Source of the DNA: Metasolibacillus sp.
Lineage (GTDB): Bacteria > Bacillota > Bacilli > Bacillales_A > Planococcaceae
Reading direction: 5' to 3'
NCBI RefSeq assembly: GCF_025291715.1
Contig: NZ_JAMBIZ010000012.1
Coordinates: 1-64,000, forward strand
Length of the DNA: 64,000 nucleotides
Shown piece by piece: positions 45,193 to 55,630 of this stretch (the stretch's first letter is position 1; every line of letters begins with the position of its first letter). Both the position numbers and the translations under genes were made by a program. Below the pieces are notes generated by a model. That model ran no database searches, was not told the origin of the DNA, and saw nothing but the letters and a program-made list of their open reading frames with translations.

Positions 45193-46722
45193 ATGTTATT
45201 AGATGCAGATATTAAAGCACAATTAGCCCAATATTTAGAATTAATGGAGGGTGATATTGTACTAAAAGTAAGCGCTGGTGATGATAGCGTTTCTAAAGAA
45301 ATGCTTGAACTAGTAAATGAACTAAAAACAATGTCTTCGCGTATTACAGTAGAAAATACAACACTTGCTCGCACACCTAGCTTTACAGTCGACCGTGCAA
45401 ACGAAGCAACTGGTATCGTCTTCGCAGGCGTTCCACTAGGTCACGAGTTCACATCACTTGTTTTAGCTTTATTACAAGTAAGTGGTCGCGCACCAAAAGT
45501 AGAGCAAGCTGTTATTGACCAAGTGAAAGCGATTCAAGGTGAATATCGCTTTGAAACATATATTAGCTTAAGCTGTCACAACTGTCCTGATGTTGTACAA
45601 GCACTGAACATTATGAGCGTATTGAATCCAAATATTTCTCATACGATGATTGATGGTGCAGCATTTAAGGAAGAGGTAGAAAGCAAGGACATCATGGCTG
45701 TGCCGACTGTTTATTTAAATGGTGAGCCATTTGGTAGCGGTCGTATGACATTAGAAGAGATTTTGGGTAAGCTAGGTGGCGGCCCAGATGCTGCTGAATT
45801 CGAAAACAAAGAACCGTTCGACGTATTAGTTGTTGGCGGTGGCCCTGCTGGTGCAAGTGCCGCTGTTTATGCAGCGCGTAAAGGTATTCGTACAGGTCTT
45901 GTAGCAGAGCGCTTCGGCGGTCAAGTGAATGATACATTATCAATCGAAAATATTATTGGGACAACACATACAGAGGGACCACGCGTTGTAGCAGGTCTTG
46001 AAGCGCATGTGAAGGACTATCCAGTAGATATTATGAATTCACAGCGTGCAACACGTTTAGAAAAGAAAGATTTCATTGAAGTCGAGCTTGAAAACGGTGC
46101 CGTATTAAAAAGTAAAACGGTTATTTTATCAACAGGCGCTCGCTGGCGCAATGTTGGCGTTCCTGGTGAAGCTGAATTCAAAAATAAAGGTGTTGCATAC
46201 TGCCCACACTGTGACGGTCCATTATTCGCAGGTAAAGATGTAGCGGTAATCGGTGGGGGGAACTCTGGTATCGAGGCTGCTATTGATTTAGCAGGTATCG
46301 TAAAGAGCGTAACAGTCATTGAATTCAACGCCGAATTAAAGGCAGATGAAGTTTTACAAAAACGCCTGTTTAGCTTACCAAACGTAACGGTTGTAACAAA
46401 CGCCCAAACGAAGGAAATTACAGGGACAGATAAAGTGAACGGTTTAACATATGTAGAGCGTGAATCAGGTGAGGAGCGCCATATTGACGTACAAGGTGTC
46501 TTCATTTTAATCGGTCTTGTACCAAACACAGAATGGTTAGGCGAGGAATTTGAGCGTACACGCTTTGGTGAAATCGTTGTTGATCGACATGGCGCAACAA
46601 GCGTCCCTGGCGTATTCGCAGCAGGTGATTGTACAGATAGTGCCTATAAGCAAATTATTATTTCAATGGGCTCTGGTGCAACAGCTGCACTTGGCGCATT
46701 TGATTATTTGATTCGTAACTAA
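45193..46722 (+). CDS. ahpF: Alkyl hydroperoxide reductase subunit F
   Basis: 509-residue FAD-dependent disulfide reductase that passes NADH electrons to AhpC. The ATG at 45193 follows AAGGAG. An N-terminal double thioredoxin fold carries SCHNCPD (Cys128, Cys131). The flavoprotein core begins with VVGGGPAG (213-220) and has the second redox pair AYCPHCDG (Cys337, Cys340). The nucleotide loop VIGGGNSG follows, then the C-terminal GVFAAGDCTDSAYKQI. The length is typical. Confidence 0.96.
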   Translation: MLLDADIKAQLAQYLELMEGDIVLKVSAGDDSVSKEMLELVNELKTMSSRITVENTTLARTPSFTVDRANEATGIVFAGVPLGHEFTSLVLALLQVSGRAPKVEQAVIDQVKAIQGEYRFETYISLSCHNCPDVVQALNIMSVLNPNISHTMIDGAAFKEEVESKDIMAVPTVYLNGEPFGSGRMTLEEILGKLGGGPDAAEFENKEPFDVLVVGGGPAGASAAVYAARKGIRTGLVAERFGGQVNDTLSIENIIGTTHTEGPRVVAGLEAHVKDYPVDIMNSQRATRLEKKDFIEVELENGAVLKSKTVILSTGARWRNVGVPGEAEFKNKGVAYCPHCDGPLFAGKDVAVIGGGNSGIEAAIDLAGIVKSVTVIEFNAELKADEVLQKRLFSLPNVTVVTNAQTKEITGTDKVNGLTYVERESGEERHIDVQGVFILIGLVPNTEWLGEEFERTRFGEIVVDRHGATSVPGVFAAGDCTDSAYKQIIISMGSGATAALGAFDYLIRN

Positions 46723-46727
46723 AAATT

Positions 46728-46764
46728 ATAGGTGACAGAAAAGCACTGCTTCTCTGCCACCTAT
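46728..46764. terminator. Terminator after ahpF
   Basis: ATAGGTG-CAGA arms pair with TCTG-CACCTAT (46728-46764). A modest T-run (CTATTGTTTTTC) follows. It lies between ahpF and the converging DJ-1/PfpI gene. Confidence 0.6.
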
Positions 46765-46791
46765 CTATTGTTTTTCTAAGGTTAATCTCTT

Positions 46792-47370
46792 TTATTTTTG
46801 ATAAAACCCGACTTTAAATAATTGATACCACTCTTCTAAAACGTCGGGCTCCATTACATGTAAGTAGCTCAGCACTTCTTTTGCAAACTCTACCGCCGCT
46901 GTCCCATTCGCTGTAATAAATCCATCCGCTGACACTACCTGCTTCTCAACAAAATGCTGTGTTCCTTTATAATGAGGTGCGAATTTCTCCAAATAGGTAA
47001 CTGAATTTCCTGTATGTTCAATATTATTTAAGTAACCTTTATCAGCTAAAAAAGTACAAGCATCACATATTGCTGCAACAGGGATATTTTTATTTAAACA
47101 AATATCAATAACAACTTGAATGCGATTATTTTCACCTTTAGCCCAAGATGTGCCACCAATCAAAATGAGCATTTCGAAATGTGGGGGGAGTTCATCAATA
47201 GAATAATCAGGTACAACACTAAAACCACCCATTGATTTTACAGGCATGTTGCTAATAGCTAACGTTTTTACAGCGAACTCTGTTTCTGGCTTATTTAGCT
47301 CTGAGCAAATATATGCACCTTCCCAGTCAGCATAGCCCTCTGAAATAAATACCAGAACCTCTTTTTTCAT
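46792..47370 (-). CDS. DJ-1/PfpI-family protein
   Basis: 192-residue class I glutamine-amidotransferase-like protein. The start at 47370 is taken since AAGGAGG directly abuts the earlier ATG. The N-terminus VLVFISEGYADWEGAYICSE and LILIGGTSWAKGEN, plus the nucleophile elbow AAICDACTFLADKGYL (Cys), match the YdeA/DJ-1 group. Such proteins may be glyoxalases, deglycases or stress chaperones; no substrate can be assigned. It is monocistronic and converges with ahpF. Confidence 0.85.
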   Translation of the reverse strand: MKKEVLVFISEGYADWEGAYICSELNKPETEFAVKTLAISNMPVKSMGGFSVVPDYSIDELPPHFEMLILIGGTSWAKGENNRIQVVIDICLNKNIPVAAICDACTFLADKGYLNNIEHTGNSVTYLEKFAPHYKGTQHFVEKQVVSADGFITANGTAAVEFAKEVLSYLHVMEPDVLEEWYQLFKVGFYQK

Positions 47371-47412
47371 ACGCATCCTCCTTCTTTTGTATTGATGATA
47401 CTTCCCTTTTAC

Positions 47413-48321
47413 TTACCCATAATACATGGCATACAAATCATTCAACGTTACTTTGCCAAACGTAAAATCATTAATTTTAAGTTCAGCTAGATGTACTGCC
47501 ATCTCGCCAAGAGTTTCTGCATCTTTTTTATCTAGCGTTAACAGCGTCATATCATTAACTAATGTTTGGACGCGCAAGTTTGGATAACGTACTTGGAATG
47601 CTGCCTTCATATCCTCTGACATGTTTTTCACACGTACTGTTGTCATAGCAGTTCCACTAAAGCCATTAACAACTTCATCGACATCAATTAGCTGACCATC
47701 CTTAAATAAAAAGATACGGTCTGCATATTTTTCTAAGTTATCGAGTAAATGTGAGGCAATGACGATAAGCTTACCTTCAGCCTTCTTCTCCATTAACACA
47801 CCTGAAATAATTTCTACGTTAATCGGGTCAAGTCCGTTCATCACTTCATCCATTAACATAATTTCTGTGTTGGCAACAATTTGCATTGCAAAGCATAAAC
47901 GTTGGCGCATCCCTAATGAGTATGTACCAGCTTTTTTATTGACATAATGCCCCATGTTCAAGGCTTCAATCGTTGTGTCAATGAGCTTTGGATCTGAATT
48001 CCACATTGTACAATAAATTTTTAAATGGTCACGACCGCTTAAATGATTGTACAAATCACTTTGATCAGGCATCATTGAAATCAATTGATGGATTTTCACT
48101 TCATTCGCTTTGCTGGAATAAGTTAAATTATTTTTAAAAACTACTTTCCCACTATTTGGTGTTGCATAATTCATCATCACATTCATCAATGTAGATTTTC
48201 CTGTTCCATTAGGTGCAACAAGACCAATTACTTCCCCTTGCTGAAAGGTATTGCTAATGTTATCTAATACCTTTTTCTCGCCAAAGCTTAGCTTAATATT
48301 TTGTAGTTCAATCAATTCCAT
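47413..48321 (-). CDS. ABC transporter ATP-binding protein (exporter type)
   Basis: 302-residue ATPase. Walker A is in GLVAPNGTGKSTLMNVMMNY, where the usual Gly-Pro/Glu-Asn reads APNGTGKST. The signature region GTYSLGMRQRLCFAMQI (LGMRQR form) and Walker B IMLMDEVMNGLDPIN follow, with the H-loop IASHLLDNLEKYADRI. An ~80-residue C-terminal extension is like other CcmA/bacitracin-type ATPases. Together with the two permease genes upstream it forms an ABC-2 type exporter cassette. The exported compound is unknown. Confidence 0.9.
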   Translation of the reverse strand: MELIELQNIKLSFGEKKVLDNISNTFQQGEVIGLVAPNGTGKSTLMNVMMNYATPNSGKVVFKNNLTYSSKANEVKIHQLISMMPDQSDLYNHLSGRDHLKIYCTMWNSDPKLIDTTIEALNMGHYVNKKAGTYSLGMRQRLCFAMQIVANTEIMLMDEVMNGLDPINVEIISGVLMEKKAEGKLIVIASHLLDNLEKYADRIFLFKDGQLIDVDEVVNGFSGTAMTTVRVKNMSEDMKAAFQVRYPNLRVQTLVNDMTLLTLDKKDAETLGEMAVHLAELKINDFTFGKVTLNDLYAMYYG

Positions 48322-48328
48322 TCCCCTC

Positions 48329-49543
48329 CTACTTCACCAATTTAAAACGTTTATTAAGTGAGATACATAGTGTAATGACTAGCATAACTACTATATAAAT
48401 CGCTAACAGCCTCATTCCTAGCTGTGCTGACATTATTTCTGTGTCGTAATAGTAATTGCGTAATTTAGATACAATTTGTCCAATTTGCATATACGATGTT
48501 GGGTAATTTTCAATATGCCATAAGAAGCCAACACCTCGACTAAAGTAGAAATATTCCGCGAAAATAATCACAAGACCAATTCCTAAATTAATTACTTCAT
48601 TGCGCAGTACAACACTGAATAATAATACAAGCGTAATAATAGCCATAAACCATAGCAATAACAGCTGAATACATTGTCCTAAAAAGGCTCCTAAAGATAT
48701 TACTGTAAAGATGCCTTGTTGCTGTTGTTCTTTATAGTTAACAATGTATTGTGGCACCGGAATGTCGAGATAACCGAAGCCGAATTGCATACCTACAATT
48801 AAAAATCCAATGGCGAGTGGCACGAATAAAACAAGACTACCAACAAAGACTACCAATCCTTTAATCAACAGCCTTTTCCAATCAGCAATTGGAAAGCCCT
48901 TTAACAGCGTTGGATGCAAGCGATCCTTTGTCACAATATCTACTGCTAACAGCAATGCACAAACAATCAAAACGATTGGTAGTACACCTTTCATTAAGCG
49001 TTCTACTGTTTGCCATGCTGTTCTTTGCTCAAATAAATTAATTGATAGCTCGTACTCTGCTTGTGCAAACTCCTCGTAACGTTTAGCAGCTTCCAAATAA
49101 GCATAATAAGCATCGGCATCGGCATACTGGCTACCGTATGTGTAGTAACGCGGATTATAGTAAAGATTGCCACTATGCTGTGTGTAGGCATTTGTAATGT
49201 AATACCAGCTACTTGTTGCAGTAGCATATTTTTGTAAATCGCCACTTTCCAAGCTCTCTAAACGATCGGCATCCAATGGATTAATATCATTGAACATTTG
49301 TAATGCCTCTCTCACAGCTGGATGCACAAATCGCAAATCCTTCCCAGCCATATGATTAATAAATGTCTCTCTCGTTAAATAGCGTGCCTCAATTTCATCA
49401 ACATCTACCTGCTCAATGGGATCATAGGCAGGTGCGATTTTAATTGCATAAAATAAAGCAGCGAATAATAACAATACGTAGATTGCGATATTTTTCTTAT
49501 TCGTAAAAAACTGCACAAGCTCGAATTTAAAATATGCCCACAT
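48329..49543 (-). CDS. ABC-2 type exporter permease
   Basis: 404-residue membrane protein. One N-terminal helix (YVLLLFAALFYAIKIAP) is followed by a ~150-residue extracytoplasmic region rich in Tyr/Ala/Asp. Five more helices lie in the C-terminal 220 residues (for example GVLPIVLIVCALLLAVDIV and GLVIIFAEYFYFS). This is the layout of ABC-2 exporters with a large first loop. It lies 7 bases from the ATPase gene and 11 bases from the second permease gene. Confidence 0.8.
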   Translation of the reverse strand: MWAYFKFELVQFFTNKKNIAIYVLLLFAALFYAIKIAPAYDPIEQVDVDEIEARYLTRETFINHMAGKDLRFVHPAVREALQMFNDINPLDADRLESLESGDLQKYATATSSWYYITNAYTQHSGNLYYNPRYYTYGSQYADADAYYAYLEAAKRYEEFAQAEYELSINLFEQRTAWQTVERLMKGVLPIVLIVCALLLAVDIVTKDRLHPTLLKGFPIADWKRLLIKGLVVFVGSLVLFVPLAIGFLIVGMQFGFGYLDIPVPQYIVNYKEQQQQGIFTVISLGAFLGQCIQLLLLWFMAIITLVLLFSVVLRNEVINLGIGLVIIFAEYFYFSRGVGFLWHIENYPTSYMQIGQIVSKLRNYYYDTEIMSAQLGMRLLAIYIVVMLVITLCISLNKRFKLVK

Positions 49544-49554
49544 GATAACCCCTC

Positions 49555-50673
49555 CTATACTCTCGCTATTTTCCCTGTTGAAAAGAATGTTTTAATAACA
49601 AACATCATCAATGCAATGCAAACAAGCAAGATGATCAAACCTATTGTCATCGTCACATCTACAGGCTTTGCAAGCTCTAAAGGGTAACCACTCAAAATCT
49701 TGTTAAAATTCAAAAAATTAAACGGATTATACGGCATAAAGCTAATCATCGATGGGAATACTTCTGGTAAAAAGAATAAAATACTTTGTACGAACAGTGT
49801 TAAATACATATTTTTCAAGACAACATTTAAAATAATAGATAAGAGCATTGCAAAAATAGCCACTACAATCATGTAGCCAATGCTAATAATCACATAATGA
49901 ATTATTGAATAAATCGCAGGTTCACCTACATAAACCGCAATTGGATAGCTTGCGTCTCCCGCTCCATTTATAAATAGTAACGGCGTTGCACAAGCAATAA
50001 TGACCACAATAAATGCTAATATGTATAAGAAATAAGTTACACATTTTGTAAATATGTATTGGTCAAAGCGAATTGGATAGCCTTTAATCATACTTGAATG
50101 CTCGAAATCATCTAACAAAATAGAGCTTGTATAAAAGCTAATGAAAATATACCAGCCAGCTCCCACAATACTAAAGAAAAACAGTAAAAACGGGAAAAAT
50201 TGTAGCGGATTTTGCACTACAGACTGCTCCGATTTTAGCAAATGTGTAAAATACATATGATTTAATGTATTTTTTATACGTGACGGCATGAGTGAAGCTA
50301 CTTTATCATATTCCTCATAGTCATATGCCTTGGCACGCAATTCAGCGATTTCGATTGAAGTTTCATAATACATTTTGCTCTTCTGCATTTTTAACGCAGC
50401 AATTTGTAAGGCGACAGCAATTTTTTGCTTGTTTAAATTTTTATATAAATCGCTTCCATCCCCATCCTCTGAGGCATCTACTACTTGAAACTTCGTCAAT
50501 GCTGCCTGTGCAGAATAAAAATCCCCTGTTTTTTCTACGATTTGATTACCAGCTGATTGCGACTTAATATAAAACATCATTCCTATTGTAATAAGCGCAA
50601 CGATAAGCAATAAAAATAAATTTTTTCGATTAGTTAACTCAATTTTGAGTCCCACTTTTAATGCACGAATCAT
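49555..50673 (-). CDS. ABC-2 type exporter permease
   Basis: 372-residue membrane protein, paired with the next permease. The start at 50673 is chosen for GGGAGGG just upstream. It has the same layout: an N-terminal helix (FLLLIVALITIGMMFYIKSQ), a ~120-residue loop, then about five helices (for example FFPFLLFFFSIVGAGWYIFI). It is the first gene of the three-gene exporter operon. The two permeases are similar in design but clearly different in sequence, which suggests a heterodimeric channel. Confidence 0.8.
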   Translation of the reverse strand: MIRALKVGLKIELTNRKNLFLLLIVALITIGMMFYIKSQSAGNQIVEKTGDFYSAQAALTKFQVVDASEDGDGSDLYKNLNKQKIAVALQIAALKMQKSKMYYETSIEIAELRAKAYDYEEYDKVASLMPSRIKNTLNHMYFTHLLKSEQSVVQNPLQFFPFLLFFFSIVGAGWYIFISFYTSSILLDDFEHSSMIKGYPIRFDQYIFTKCVTYFLYILAFIVVIIACATPLLFINGAGDASYPIAVYVGEPAIYSIIHYVIISIGYMIVVAIFAMLLSIILNVVLKNMYLTLFVQSILFFLPEVFPSMISFMPYNPFNFLNFNKILSGYPLELAKPVDVTMTIGLIILLVCIALMMFVIKTFFSTGKIARV

Positions 50674-50739
50674 TTTATCCCTCCCGCAAACTATTATACA
50701 GTAAAATTGGATGCAAATGGGATATATTTTCAACGTAAA

Positions 50740-50775
50740 AAGGCTACACCTTTACAAGAGGTGCAGCCTTCATTT
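50740..50775 (-). terminator. Intrinsic terminator of the SLC13-family permease gene
   Basis: On the minus strand AAGGCTGCACCT pairs with AGGTGTAGCCTT (50740-50770), followed by TTT. Confidence 0.75.
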
Positions 50776-52623
50776 TTAAAATGGGAATAGCAGTGGAATA
50801 GCAATCATCATGACAATAAACATAATAATTTGTAGTGGTACACCTACTCGCACGAAGTCCATAAACTTGTAGCCACCCGCTGTTAACACAAGCGAGTTTG
50901 TTGGTGACGCAATAGGTGTAGCAAATGCCATCCCCGCGGCGGCAGCTACAGCAATCATAAATGTATACGGATTTGCCTCCATCGTCATCGCTGCCGTCAT
51001 CGCAATTGGCGCAAATAACACAGCCGTTGCCGTATTGCTGACAAATTGACCAAAAACAACCGTCAATAAATAAATACCGATTAAGACACCATATGGTCCA
51101 TATTCCCCCAGCACACGAATGATTGCATCAGAAATGATAACCATCCCACCCGTTTTTTGTAGCGCCGTCGCCATTGGCAGCATTGCGGCTACAAGTACAA
51201 TGCTCTCAAAATTCATTTTGCCATATGCATCATCCATATTGCGCAAGCAGCCTGTAATAATCATTAAAATAGCACCGATTAAAACCGAAATAACAGCATC
51301 GAACACCTCAAACACCATCAAACCGACCATTAATGCCATAATTGCCCCAGCAATCGGTGCTTTCCCTGTAGCAGCTGCTACACCCGCATGCTCACGCGGC
51401 TGCCCAATCACGACAACATCCTGTGTTTCACGCGATAATAAATCGATTTCCTCCCATGTTCCTTGTACTAAAATGGCATCCCCAAAGCGTAGCTTTTGCT
51501 CTGCCATATCCTGCAATATATAATCCCCTTTGCGGTTGATACCGATAATATTTAAATTATATTTTTTACGAAAGCCCATTTTGCTGACTGTTTCACCAAT
51601 TAAACTTGATTGTGGTGTTAATAACACTTCTGCAACGCCAATCTTTTTTGAGATTAGCTCCTCAACATGCTCATCTGTCGTATAGTCAATCGTTAATCCA
51701 TAATCAGCTGCGAAACGCTCTACATCCTCCTGCGTCCCTTGCACATAAAGGGCGTCATTTGGACGAATAACACTTGTCGGTCCTGCCATTTCTTGATATG
51801 TCACTGGCAGCAAATTAATCCCTTCTGTTGCACGACGTTGAATTTTCATAATGAAAATATGATAGCTTGCAGGTAGCTTCAACTCCGCCAGTCCCTGTCC
51901 AACAATGGAAGAAGCCTCGGGCACATTTACACAAAATAGCTTATCGTGCAAATCATATTCCTGCACTATTTTTTTGGGTGATAGCTTATAGCCTGCATTC
52001 GTTTGTAATCGCTTTTTATCATTTGGCAGCAGCTTATTGCGAATCAACACTAAATAAATAATCGCCGTAATCGTTGCAATAATACCGATTGGTGTAATCG
52101 TAAAGAAGCCTAGCTTGGCAAAACCATTTTCAACTAAAATTTGCGAAACAATTAAATTTGGTGGTGAAGCAATCAATGTCATAAGCCCTGACATACTCGC
52201 TATATAAGACAACGGCATTAAAAACTTCGAGGGGCTCGCTTGTATACTCATGGCAATGCTGACAACAATCGGTAGCATTAATGCGACTGTGCCTGTATTG
52301 CTCATAAATGCACCAACTGTTGCCACAATGACTAAAAGCAATATAAATAATTTGCGCTCGCTATTTCCCGACCATTTTAATAGTAAATTTCCTGCCATTC
52401 CTGCAAGCCCTGTGCGCAAAATTCCTGCACCTACGACAAACAATCCCGCAATCATAATAACAACCGAATTCGAAAAGCCTGCAAGTGCCTCAGGGGGTGT
52501 TAAAATGCCACAGACAACAAAAGTAAGCAATGCTAGCATGGCAACTAAATCCGCTCGAAAGCGATTCGTAACAAATAAAACTATTGTCGTAATTAAAATA
52601 ATAAAGGTTAATGTTAACTGCAT
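50776..52623 (-). CDS. SLC13/DASS-family anion permease with RCK_C (TrkA-C) domains
   Basis: 615-residue transporter. The ATG at 52623 is chosen because AAGGAG is about 9 bases ahead. Residues 1-190 hold the first set of helices (AMLALLTFVVCGILTPPEAL, GLFVVGAGILRTGLAG, and SPPNLIVSQIL). Two cytosolic RCK_C/TrkA-C modules follow (about 205-400, each with an LxVQGTxEDVERFA-type strand). The second half includes GQFVSNTATAVLFAPIAM and ATPIASPTNSLVL. This is the layout of large sulfate/dicarboxylate-type SLC13 permeases. Substrate unknown. Confidence 0.87.
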   Translation of the reverse strand: MQLTLTFIILITTIVLFVTNRFRADLVAMLALLTFVVCGILTPPEALAGFSNSVVIMIAGLFVVGAGILRTGLAGMAGNLLLKWSGNSERKLFILLLVIVATVGAFMSNTGTVALMLPIVVSIAMSIQASPSKFLMPLSYIASMSGLMTLIASPPNLIVSQILVENGFAKLGFFTITPIGIIATITAIIYLVLIRNKLLPNDKKRLQTNAGYKLSPKKIVQEYDLHDKLFCVNVPEASSIVGQGLAELKLPASYHIFIMKIQRRATEGINLLPVTYQEMAGPTSVIRPNDALYVQGTQEDVERFAADYGLTIDYTTDEHVEELISKKIGVAEVLLTPQSSLIGETVSKMGFRKKYNLNIIGINRKGDYILQDMAEQKLRFGDAILVQGTWEEIDLLSRETQDVVVIGQPREHAGVAAATGKAPIAGAIMALMVGLMVFEVFDAVISVLIGAILMIITGCLRNMDDAYGKMNFESIVLVAAMLPMATALQKTGGMVIISDAIIRVLGEYGPYGVLIGIYLLTVVFGQFVSNTATAVLFAPIAMTAAMTMEANPYTFMIAVAAAAGMAFATPIASPTNSLVLTAGGYKFMDFVRVGVPLQIIMFIVMMIAIPLLFPF

Positions 52624-53060
52624 ACACTGCGACTCCTTCGCGCTATAATTACCTTCTATTCTATAAGAAACCAACGAAAAGGTCGCCTATAGTTGTAATA
52701 TGCCTTTAAAATGTCATATATTTTTTCAATTAGTATAAATCATTTTCAATCATATCGCTTTCTCTACATATTTAAGATGTGGATATAGGATTTTGTATCC
52801 ATTACGCCTTGGTATAATTGCGTCGGGATTCAGTTAATGTTTGGACACCTACTGTAATGAAGGGCAATCTAAATATTCATCCCCCTTTTATAGAGGGGAC
52901 TTATAGTGAATCATAATAAAACGTCTAAAATAATAGAATTTTCTGAACGTACGATAAATTACTTAAATAGAATTATTATAATTTAGTAGCAATTATGATG
53001 TAGATTTGGTATAGTTATAGACGAAAGGTTTTTAAAATATATTTAGGAGGTCTATTCACT
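52624..53060 (+). promoter_or_regulatory. katA upstream region with PerR-like box
   Basis: 437 bp without a gene. ATAGAAT-T-ATTATAA (52967-52981) matches the PerR consensus in 12 of 14 positions, 80-95 bp before katA. At 52799-52819 is CCATTACGCCTTGGTATAAT(T), a copy of a motif repeated at 55650-55670. GGATA/TATCC (52783-52800) can form a small stem. Confidence 0.45.
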
Positions 53061-54548
53061 ATGACAATGGATAAACAACGCCGATTTACAACAGCTGGTG
53101 GTGCACCAGTAGTAAGCAACCATGACTCAATGTCTGCAGGGACACGCGGTCCACTATTATTACAAGACGTTTGGTTAATTGAAAAACTAGCAAACTTTAA
53201 TCGTGAATTAATTCCTGAGCGCCGCATGCATGCAAAAGGCTCTGGTGCATTCGGAACATTTACTGTAACTCACGATATTACTAAATATACAAAAGCAAAA
53301 ATCTTCTCTGAGATTGGAAAGAAAACAGAAATGTTCGCACGTTTCTCAACAGTAGCTGGTGAGCGTGGAGCAGCAGACGCTGAGCGCGATATTCGCGGCT
53401 TCGCTTTAAAATTTTATACAGAGGAAGGGAACTGGGATTTAGTTGGTAACAATACACCTGTATTCTTCTTCCGTGATCCATTACACTTTACAGATTTAAA
53501 TCACGTTGTAAAACGTGACCCACGCACAAATATGCACAATGCAAATTCAAACTGGGATTTCTGGACTTCATTACCAGAAGCATTACATCAAGTAACAATT
53601 GTTATGTCTGACCGTGGTATTCCTAAAGGCTACCGTCATATGCATGGCTTCGGCTCTCACACATATGCAATGATTAATGCAGATAACGAGCGCGTATGGG
53701 TAAAATTCCACTTCCGCACAGAGCAAGGCATTGAAAACTTAACAGGTGCACAAGCCTCTGAAATTATTGGTAATGACCGCGAATCTTCACAACGCGACCT
53801 ATACGAGGCAATCGAGCGTGGAGAGTTCCCTAAATGGAAAATGTACATTCAAGTAATGACAGAAAAAGAAGCACGTAAATTACCATACAACCCATTCGAT
53901 TTAACAAAGGTTTGGTATAAAGGTGACTTCCCATTAATCCCTGTTGGTGAATTCGAATTAAACCGCAACCCTGACAACTACTTTGCAGAAGTAGAGCAAG
54001 CGGCATTCGCACCATCAAACATTGTTCCAGGTCTAAGCTTCTCACCAGACAGAATGCTACAAGCGCGTATTTTTGCATATGCAGATGCACAGCGCTACCG
54101 TCTAGGTGTAAACCATTATCAGCTACCTGTTAACGCACCAAAATGCCCATTCCGCACATTCCATCGTGATGGCGCAATGCGCTTTGATGGCAACTTAGGC
54201 TCAACATTAAGCTACGAGCCTAATAGCTATGGTGAGTGGGAGCACAATACAGAGCTAGCAGAGCCACATTTAGCGCTTGAAGGTGGTGCAGGAATTCACG
54301 ACTTCCGTGAAGATGATAACCTTTACTTCGAGCAACCTGGTAAGCTATTCCGCCTAATGTCGGCTGAACAGCAACAGCGTTTATTTGAAACAACAGCTGC
54401 TGAAATGGCACCTGTTGAAGAATTCATTAAACGTCGCCATATTTTACACTGCTACTTAGCTGACCCAGCATATGGTGAAGGTGTAGCAAAAGCGATGGGC
54501 TTAACGTTAGATGGCATGGACTTAACAAATCCATATACAAAAAAATAA
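53061..54548 (+). CDS. katA: Vegetative catalase
   Basis: 495-residue monofunctional heme catalase of the small-subunit class. Catalytic His57 is in [19 protein letters not shown], the conserved Asn is in [14 protein letters not shown], and the proximal heme-ligand Tyr is in [16 protein letters not shown] (about residues 335-340). AGGAGG precedes the ATG. It is monocistronic and ends in a terminator. The upstream PerR-like box suggests coregulation with ahpCF by peroxide. Confidence 0.97.
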   Translation: MTMDKQRRFTTAGGAPVVSNHDSMSAGTRGPLLLQDVWLIEKLANFNRELIPERRMHAKGSGAFGTFTVTHDITKYTKAKIFSEIGKKTEMFARFSTVAGERGAADAERDIRGFALKFYTEEGNWDLVGNNTPVFFFRDPLHFTDLNHVVKRDPRTNMHNANSNWDFWTSLPEALHQVTIVMSDRGIPKGYRHMHGFGSHTYAMINADNERVWVKFHFRTEQGIENLTGAQASEIIGNDRESSQRDLYEAIERGEFPKWKMYIQVMTEKEARKLPYNPFDLTKVWYKGDFPLIPVGEFELNRNPDNYFAEVEQAAFAPSNIVPGLSFSPDRMLQARIFAYADAQRYRLGVNHYQLPVNAPKCPFRTFHRDGAMRFDGNLGSTLSYEPNSYGEWEHNTELAEPHLALEGGAGIHDFREDDNLYFEQPGKLFRLMSAEQQQRLFETTAAEMAPVEEFIKRRHILHCYLADPAYGEGVAKAMGLTLDGMDLTNPYTKK

Positions 54549-54556
54549 TCACAATG

Positions 54557-54602
54557 AAAAGCTACCGAAAAGAGTAAACAAGCCTCTTTTCCGGCAGCTT
54601 TT
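54557..54602 (+). terminator. Intrinsic terminator after katA
   Basis: AAAAGCTACCGAAAAGAG pairs with CTCTTTTCCGGCAGCTTTT across a 9-nt loop, with one bulge. Confidence 0.75.
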
Positions 54603-54665
54603 GCTGTAATTACTTTTTTATTAATTATTGGCGGTGTTGTTTTGTTAAACTTCTCAAATAAGCCT

Positions 54666-54698
54666 AAAAGCCATCACGAAGCTTCATGATGGCCTTTT
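54666..54698 (-). terminator. Intrinsic terminator of the AEC transporter gene
   Basis: On the minus strand AAAAGGCCATCA pairs with TGATGGCTTTT around GAAGCTTC, followed by AGG. It also reads as a stem on the plus strand. Confidence 0.7.
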
Positions 54699-54700
54699 CA

Positions 54701-55630
54701 TTACCCAAATAACATTTGCGACATATAGATAACAACCGTCACTGTTAAACAGCTAACAATCGTTGAAAATAACACCGTTTGTGCCGCTGTATCTGACTCC
54801 ACATCATATTCGAGTGCTAAGCTTGAGCTATTGCGTGATGTTGGGAAAGCACTTGCAATTAAAAGCGACTGTGCAACAACACCATCCAACCCTAAAGCAA
54901 ATATAACGAGCAGCGCAAGGGCAGGACCTACAATTAAACGAGTAAAGCAGCTAATAAAAATAACTTTGTTAAACATTGCACGCATTTCGATTTGGGAAAT
55001 TTGCGCACCAAGTGTAATTAAGGCAATGGCAACAAAGCCCTCCGCCACATAGTTTAATGGGATATACAGTGGCTGCGGAATTGGTATATGCAGCATATTT
55101 AATAAAATTCCTAAAATTAATGCATAAATAATCGGCATTTTAAAGAAATCCTTCAAAATTTCCTTGCCTGATTTCGCTGTTGAAATTAAATTATACAAGC
55201 CATATGTATAGGTCGTAACATTTTGGAAAATAACCATAATCACTTGAATTGCCACGCCGATTGGCTGTGTTGCAAAAATCATTTGTGCTACAGGTATACC
55301 GTAGTTACCAGAGTTAATGAGGACAACGCTATTTTTAAAAATAGCCGCCTCCTGCTTGGGTAAACGTAGCAGCTTCGCAATCAGATGACTTAACAGCATT
55401 TGCGAGCCAATAAAAAACAGTATGAACAGTGCGACTTGCCCAATTAAACTAAGTTGAACAGCCGTTTCATACAAATTTAGCAGCACTGCTGCTGGCATAA
55501 AGCAATATGTAATAAGCTGTGACATCGCCTTTAAATTAAAGGAAAACTTCTTTTGCAGTATTCCCCCAATAAATAGCAAGACTAAAATAGGCGTAACAAT
55601 ATTGAAAAAAATCATTGATAAATAGTGCAT
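54701..55630 (-). CDS. AEC (auxin efflux carrier)-family transporter
   Basis: 309-residue, ten-helix membrane protein. Family features: N-terminal FFNIVTPILVLLFIGGILQK, LINSGNYGIPVAQMIFA (the NxGxxxxP core), ALILGILLNMLHIPIPQPLY, and the second core segment ASAFPTSRNSSSLALEYDVE. Bacterial members export malate or other organic acids in some cases; the substrate here is unknown. It is a single-gene unit. Confidence 0.85.
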   Translation of the reverse strand: MHYLSMIFFNIVTPILVLLFIGGILQKKFSFNLKAMSQLITYCFMPAAVLLNLYETAVQLSLIGQVALFILFFIGSQMLLSHLIAKLLRLPKQEAAIFKNSVVLINSGNYGIPVAQMIFATQPIGVAIQVIMVIFQNVTTYTYGLYNLISTAKSGKEILKDFFKMPIIYALILGILLNMLHIPIPQPLYIPLNYVAEGFVAIALITLGAQISQIEMRAMFNKVIFISCFTRLIVGPALALLVIFALGLDGVVAQSLLIASAFPTSRNSSSLALEYDVESDTAAQTVLFSTIVSCLTVTVVIYMSQMLFG

